Source: Primulina eburnea (Eukaryota > Streptophyta > Magnoliopsida > Lamiales > Gesneriaceae). Taken from it: 64,000 bases of DNA. The stretch spans positions 8,766,183 through 8,830,182 of the forward strand of contig NC_133117.1 in the NCBI RefSeq assembly GCF_022965805.1, read 5' to 3'. Positions 58,080-64,000 of this stretch are shown here, in pieces. The position numbers and the translations under genes were made by a program. The notes beneath the pieces are model-generated. The model made no database searches, was not told the DNA's origin, and saw nothing but the letters and a program-made list of their open reading frames with translations. How positions within the stretch are numbered: the first letter of the stretch is position 1; each line of letters opens with the position of its first letter.

Positions 58080-58737
58080 ATGAGGAGAATTTAAGGAAAC
58101 AGTGTTAAAGAAGGTGAAGGATGAAGAAACTAAAGTCTGCTGTCATTGAAGTGAGCTCAGAAAGCTAGCTATTATTGCTGGTACAAAGTTACATTAATAC
58201 ATTTTTCTCATTAACTGAACAAGCGTGATACTCATTAATAGAAACACAAAACACGACTTATAACCAACACCCCCTCTCCCCCCTCAAGCTTTGTATAGGT
58301 CACGAACACCAAGCTTGGACAACAAAAACCATGTTGCTCTTTGCTCAACCCTTTGGTGAATATGTGCGCCAGTTGTTGTGAAGTTTAACGTGCTCCGTCT
58401 TGATCAATCCTGCCTTAATCTTTTCGCGCACCAAATGACAGTCAATTTCAATGTCTTTGGTACGCTCATGATACATGGGATTTGCTGCAATATGTAAGGC
58501 TGCTTTATTATCACAGTATAAGATGGCAGGACCTTGTAACTGCACTCCCATGTCTGAAAATAAACCAATGATCCAAACAATTTCACATGTGGTTGAAGAC
58601 ATGGCTCGATATTCGGCTTCAGCAGAAGACCATGATACAGTACTTTGTTTTTTTGTTCGCCATGATAACAATGAACTTCCCAATTTGATGCAGTATCCCG
58701 TGAGCGACCATCGTGACATAGGACATGAAACGTCTAC
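58080..58737 (-). pseudogene. Copia RNase H end, purine tract and LTR (fragment)
   Basis: On the minus strand 58737-58345 encodes the end of a copia Pol (RE1-like): CPMSRWSLTGYC, SWRTKKQSTVSWSSAEAEYR, CDNKAALHIAANP and TEHVKLHN. A one-base loss near 58378 shifts the frame before the closing IFTKGL segment. A strong purine tract, GAGGGGGGAGAGGGGG (about 58270-58286), precedes the LTR start TGTTGGTTATAAG at 58269. The LTR's far end is not certain (somewhere near 58080). The rest of the element is absent; it stops where the gypsy LTR begins. Confidence 0.8.
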
Positions 58738-61230
58738 TCGTTTTATAATGCGGAAATAATTTTTTTTTTATTTTTAAAGCTCTCATTTTATAAATAACTT
58801 TTAAAAATTATCTTGTTTGTTTGGCAATGAAAATATCGCAGTTAAAACTAACCAATCAACGTAAACATAAATGAGTAAAAATCATGAAATCCTCAACGTA
58901 AATAAAATGTTTAACTCCTCTCCAAAATCATCACTCAAAATACGGAAAAACGTGCGGTCCTCGGGTTATGTCACCACAGCAGGGCTGCCTACTCAGAGTT
59001 CAGCACCTAATGTCTCCTGCTCAAAATGCTCAACTGCATCACACCCGCCTAGTAAGTCTAAAGAATCAACACAGTTGTACCAGTAATAACAAGTACATAT
59101 ACATAGCACACAACAGTGAAAAACAACATAATGAACATACATTTCATGTCTGCAGTAAAATCGTATACATAAGCGTGTCCTGTCAAAGCATCGTAAAAAT
59201 CATAGCATGTATAATCGTATCATCATATACGTGTTAAACTACTTAATTTGAATTCAGTTCATTAGTTGTGACTTTCGTATCATCATGTCATCATATCAGT
59301 CGATGGATCCATCTACGTGTGACCATGGTACCCGGGGGCGAGGATCATCAGCGACGACATTACCCGCCCACTGAGTCCGGGCCTTACATGTCATCGTGTT
59401 AGTCACAACTAAATAACTTTCTTCAAAACGTGTTATCATAATCATCACTTAAATAAAATCATGCATATACGAATTTTTTTTCTTTAAACCAAGCATGCAA
59501 CATGATTATCATAATAGCGTAAAAATCGTAAACATGATGCATAAACATTTAAAATAACATAAATTTGTGCTCACGGTGTTTCCATGACCAAAATCTCACC
59601 GCGGGTGCAAAATGACCATTTTGTCCCTGGAAACCCAAAAATTATCGTTTTAACATCGTTTTAACCCTGGGCCTCTAAACTTTACCCGAAGACCAAACTC
59701 CTTAAAATGTCCCTAACTATTTTTAAAGCATTCCTAGTCGTAAACTCGAGCCAAATCACAGCTTATATATTTCATTTTAAAACTCGGATCGGGGTCCCGG
59801 TTTTAATCCGAATCGATCCAAAATTTACCCAAATCTTCTACAACTTTTACCATATTTTAAAAACACTAAATAGGTCCTAAAACAATGTCATTAGGCTCCC
59901 CAAACCCACGGCTAAAATTCCAGAACATGACAAAACTCTCGGTCCTATCTTAACTCACCACCTCATGCACACATTTCTCCCAAAAACTCACGCCTCAAGC
60001 TATACCCATCATTCCAGCCATGAACCCACCTACTGTGGACCTAGACCAGACACCAAGGAATGCCCTGAACCAAGCCACCGGCCCCATGCAAGCCACAGCT
60101 CCCCCTACACTCGCTATTCTCCCCCAAGCACCCTAATCGAAGCCAACTTCTACCCTTTCGATCCATAGTGCCTAGGATGGGTCCAACTCAAGCCGAGCCC
60201 TTCCGAGCCTTTTCTCAAACCCACCAGGGTCTGGACTAAGCCTCAGCGAGGTCCCTGCCGTGTGGGTCGAACCTTACACGTCGTACCACATCAGTAACCT
60301 TCCTACCCCTCATGAGAACAACTTGACCTTACCAACAACCTCTAGACACTCAAGGATCGTAGCCCGTTGCATCAAGAATTGAGAAAAACGTGAGTGATGC
60401 AAGAAATGCATTGCATGAACAAAGACCGAAAATCCTACATGTTATTGGTTGGATCGAAAGCTTTGCTACAATTTTAACACACATCAGCATGTATTTAGCA
60501 TATGAGATGCAAAAACGAGATTACAATGCGTTCCTTAGGTAGTTGATGAACGAAACGAGACGGGGGGGACACCGGGAACTTTTCTTTGCAAGAATGGTAA
60601 AGAAATCCGATGCTTTCAGCTGCTGGGGGTGAAGCCGAGGGGAGGGGTTCTGAAAAAGATGGTTTCGGCTGGTGAAACTATTAGGTTTAGGTTAAAGTCT
60701 GTTTAGGTGGTTAATTATATAATAAACTATTAGATATTGGGCCCTAATTTTGTAATGAAAAGTTTTAAAAATAATTAAGCCCAATAAACTTAAAAATAGG
60801 CCAATTAAAACGAAACGCATTCCCGAAAAATATTTCATGTTGGAAAGATTTTGAAAATATTAGCTGAACTCTTAAAAAATCCCCCGATTCGATAAAATTC
60901 ACGTAGCGTTAAAAATAAAAATCCCGCAAGTAAAAATACCCACAAATTCTCATTTTGAAAATTACACTTAAAAACAATTTAAATTAATTTATAAAAATAA
61001 AACGTGTAATTAAAATAATTTTCCTGAAAATTATTCGGTCTCCGTCCTTCGTCCGAGCGTGAAATTCATCTAGAAACCATAATGCATGAACTTTAGAAAA
61101 GTCACGAATTAAATCCTATAATGCATGAGTTATTCATAAAATGCATAAAAATAATAAACACATAATTAAAAAATAAAAATCCTAGATTGCATGCATTCAG
61201 GTTACGTGAATTAAATGTCTGAACCCTACA
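58738..61230 (-). repeat. 3' LTR of the third Tekay element
   Basis: On the minus strand it starts TGTAGGGTTCAG at 61230. The far end, near 58738, begins TCGTTTTATAATGCGG and seems slightly shortened. It holds the conserved block (59049-59067), GGATCCATC (59305) and a region shared with the solo LTR at 40689. Short plus-strand ORFs inside it are not genes. Confidence 0.85.
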
Positions 61231-61231
61231 A

Positions 61232-61243
61232 CTCTCCTCCCTT
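61232..61243 (-). other. Polypurine tract of the third Tekay element
   Basis: AAGGGAGGAGAG on the minus strand, directly before the LTR. Confidence 0.78.
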
Positions 61244-61253
61244 AAACAAAATT

Positions 61254-64000
61254 TCATTCTCGAAATTTAGAATGTACCAATAACTCCGGGTATCGACTCC
61301 TCATCTCGGTCTCTGTCTCCCAAGTGGCCTCTTCCTCGGAGTGATTCAGCCACTTGACTTTGACCATCTGGATCACCTTATTATGGAGTCTCTTCTCCTG
61401 CCTATCCAAGATCTGCACGGGTCTCTCCTCAAAAGATAGGCGTGGTGTCAGCTGAAATGGCTCATAATTAATCACATGGGAATGATTCGACATGTACTTT
61501 CGCAGCATGGAGACGTAGAACACATAATGAACTTCCGCCAGATTCGGCTATAATGCAACTCTGTACGCAAGCGTCCCAACTCTCTCTAGGATCTCAAATT
61601 GTCCGATGAATCTTGGGCTGAGCTTGCCCTTCTTCCTGAACCTCATCACACCCTTCATCAGTGCGACCTTCAAGAAAAAATGATCTTCTACTGCGAACTC
61701 AAGATCCCGCCGCCTCTGATCAGCATAACTCTTCTGGAGGCTCTGCGCAATCCTCATCCTGTCTCTAATCCTGTCCACTAGATTTGTTGTCTGTCTGACA
61801 ATATCTAGACCCAACTCTGCTCTCTCGCCTACCTCATCCCAATAAACTGGCGACCTACATTTCCTCCCATAGAGTGCCTCGTAAGGAGCCATACCTATCG
61901 ATGCCTGATAACTGTTGTTGTATATGAACTCCACAAGAGGTAACTTCGGCTCCCAATTGCCCTGGAAGTCGATCATACATTCTCGGAGTAGGTCCTCCAG
62001 AATCTAAATCACCCTCTCTGACTGACCGTTTGTCTGAGGATGGAAAGTAGTACTGAACAAAAGCTTCATACCCAACGCCTGGTGAATACTCTTCCAGAAT
62101 ACATACGTAAATCTCGGATCCCTGTCTGACACGATGGACACTGGAATCCCATGCAGTCTGACTATCTCTCTAATATACAGATCTGCGTACTGAGTCATGG
62201 TGAATGTCTTCTTGATCGGTAAGAAATGAGCCGACTTAGGAGTCGATCAACAATCACCCAGATAGCGTTAAACCCTCCAGTATTAATATTCTCCCATCAC
62301 GTAATCCATAGTAATATTCTCCCATTTTCACTCGAGAATAGGGAGTGGTCTCAGATTCTCTGCAGGTTTCTGATGCTCTGCCTTGACCTGCTGACATGTC
62401 AAACACTTGGATACAAACCGCAGAATATCTCTCTTCATGCCCGGCCACAAATACAGAGTCTGTAAATCCTTATATATCTTCGTACTCCAGAGATAGATGG
62501 AGTACGGGGTGCTGTGGGCCTCACTCAAGATATCTGCTCAAAAGAAATCACTGTCAGGAACCCATAGGCGGTCCTTATATCTGACTATGTCATCCAAAAC
62601 TGTATACAGTCTCTTGCCCTTAGCCTCGTCCCTCTGTCTCCACTTCTGTTACTGCTCATCAGAAGTCTGCCCTATCCGGATTTTGTCTCTCAAAGTCGGC
62701 TGTACTGTCAGAGTAGCAAGATTCGGAGCCTCGCCCCTGGCATAAACTGCACACACAAATATCTGAATCTCAGCCTGTAACGGTCTCTGTCAGACAGATG
62801 AGCTATCACTGCGTGCTTGTTGCTCAGAGCGTTTGCAACTGCATTAGCCTACCCCGATGTCAGCTAATGTCACAATCATAATCCTTCACCAGCTCAAGCC
62901 ATCTCCTCTGACGCATGTCCAGTTCCTTCTGTGTGAAGAAGTACCTCAGGCTTTTATGATCTGTGAAAATCCTGCACTTCTCCCCATACAAATAGTGTCT
63001 CCAGATCTTCAGGGCAAATATCACTGCCGCTAGCTCTAGGTCATGAGTCGGATAATTCTTCTCATGAAACTTCTGCTGTCTGGACGCATAGGCTATCACT
63101 CTGTCCTGCTGCATCAGAACTGCGCCTAAACCAAGCTTCGATGCATCTGTATATACCACAAACTCTCCCTGCTCCGATGGCATAGCTAGCGCTGGTGGGG
63201 TGGTCTAGGTCTGCTTCAGTCGGTCAAAAGTCTCCTGACACTCAGATTCCCATATAAACTTGGCGTTCTTCTTCGTCAAAGCGGAAATAGGCACCGCAAT
63301 AGAAGAGAAGCCTTAGATGAACTTCCTGTAATACCCTGCCAATCCCAATAAACTGCGGATCTCTGTCACGCTCTTCGGAACTGGCCAATCTTTGACTGCC
63401 TCTACCTTGCTGGGGTCGAACTCAATGCCATCCTGAGATACAATGTGGCCCAAGAATGGCACCCTGTCAAGCCAGAACTCACACTTGCTGAACTTGGCAT
63501 AAAGTCGTCTATCCTGTAAAGTCTGCAATACTGTCCTCACGATTCATGAGATCCATGAAGATCGCTGGCGCGTTCGTTAGACCGAAGGGCATTAGCAAGA
63601 ACTCATAGTGCTCATAACGCGTTTGGAAAGCTGTCTTATGCACATATGACTCTCTCACTTTCAGCTGATGGTATCCAGATCGAATGTCTATCTTGGAGAA
63701 CACTGAGGCTCCCTGAAGCTGATCGAATAAGTCTTCGATCCTAGGTAATGGATACTTATTCTTCACTGTAGCTCTGTTCAGCTCTCGGTAGTCAATGCAC
63801 AGACGCATGCTGCCATCCTTCCTCTTAACAAATAACACTGGTGCGCCCCATGAGAAAAACCTAGGGCGAACGAAACCCTTATCCAGTAGATCCTGTATCT
63901 GATCCTTGAGCTCCTTCATCTCTGCAGGCGCTAATCGGTAGGGTGCCTTAGATATCGGCATTGTCTCTAGCATGAGCTCAATAGAGAATTCTACCTCTCT
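61254..64000 (-). pseudogene. Tekay Pol remnant: RT, RNase H, integrase, chromodomain
   Basis: The minus-strand frame pieces are 63973-63509 ([40 protein letters not shown]), 63540-63313 (RT thumb: [20 protein letters not shown]), 63183-62860 (RNase [14 protein letters not shown]), 62528-62254 (integrase zinc region, CLTCQQVKAEHQ), 62198-62004 and 61976-61548 (integrase core and C-terminus) and 61523-61254 (chromodomain, [14 protein letters not shown]). Between the first two the palm segment with the catalytic FIDD motif is deleted and the frame changed, so RT is dead. Many other stops and shifts occur. The element continues past the window end toward its protease. Confidence 0.9.

Noticed and set aside
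59965..60168. ORF starting MHTFLPKTHASSYTH
   Set aside because: Inside the 3' LTR of the third Tekay element, on the opposite strand, with no family resemblance.

Overview
This is plant nuclear DNA, almost certainly from a eudicot. The evidence is two host genes with many introns and GT-AG splice sites, plus a dense stack of plant-type LTR retrotransposons (Ty1/copia, Ty3/gypsy Tekay chromoviruses, Athila), CACTA and hAT non-autonomous DNA transposons, and AT-rich spacers. I cannot name the species; a Lamiales-like origin is only an impression.

Layout. (1) 1-17933: the tail of a gypsy LTR, then a decayed Ty1/copia element (5' LTR 1544-1900) split by a nearly complete Tekay-type gypsy element (4864-15179, LTRs 2682 and 2697 bp, 5-bp target duplication AAAGA). 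The copia pol resumes exactly at the duplication and runs to 17622. (2) 18514-21533, minus strand: an apparently intact ten-exon choline monooxygenase-like gene, 434 codons. (3) 21534-25016: spacer with a TA microsatellite, a palindromic MITE-like repeat and a 745-bp hAT-type element with an 8-bp duplication. (4) 25017-42493: a three-level nest, in which a solo gypsy LTR (minus orientation) contains a non-autonomous copia-like element (25860-40688), which contains a full-length Athila element (28635-39586, minus strand). (5) 42494-49767: old retroelement debris, a perfect solo gypsy LTR (42687-45275) and a 5'-truncated Tekay element on the minus strand. (6) 49768-54300: a second non-autonomous copia-like element whose 5' LTR carries a CACTA-type element with a copia LTR inside it. 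(7) 55016-57454, minus strand: an apparently intact six-exon MSR-type O-fucosyltransferase-like gene, 414 codons. (8) 58080-64000: the end of a copia element, then the 3' LTR and pol of a third Tekay element that leaves the window.

Only two genes look like functioning host genes: one predicted for the chloroplast stroma (Rieske oxygenase) and one for the Golgi (glycosyltransferase-like). They are about 33 kb apart, separated by transposons, and I see no sign that they work together. Every retroelement with coding sequence is broken by frameshifts, stops or deletions. The points most worth checking are a 202-bp intron-like insert in the Tekay gag-pol with exact GT-AG borders, arrays of strong hairpins with a period of about 70 bp in both Athila and Tekay LTRs, and a short motif conserved across otherwise divergent Tekay LTRs.
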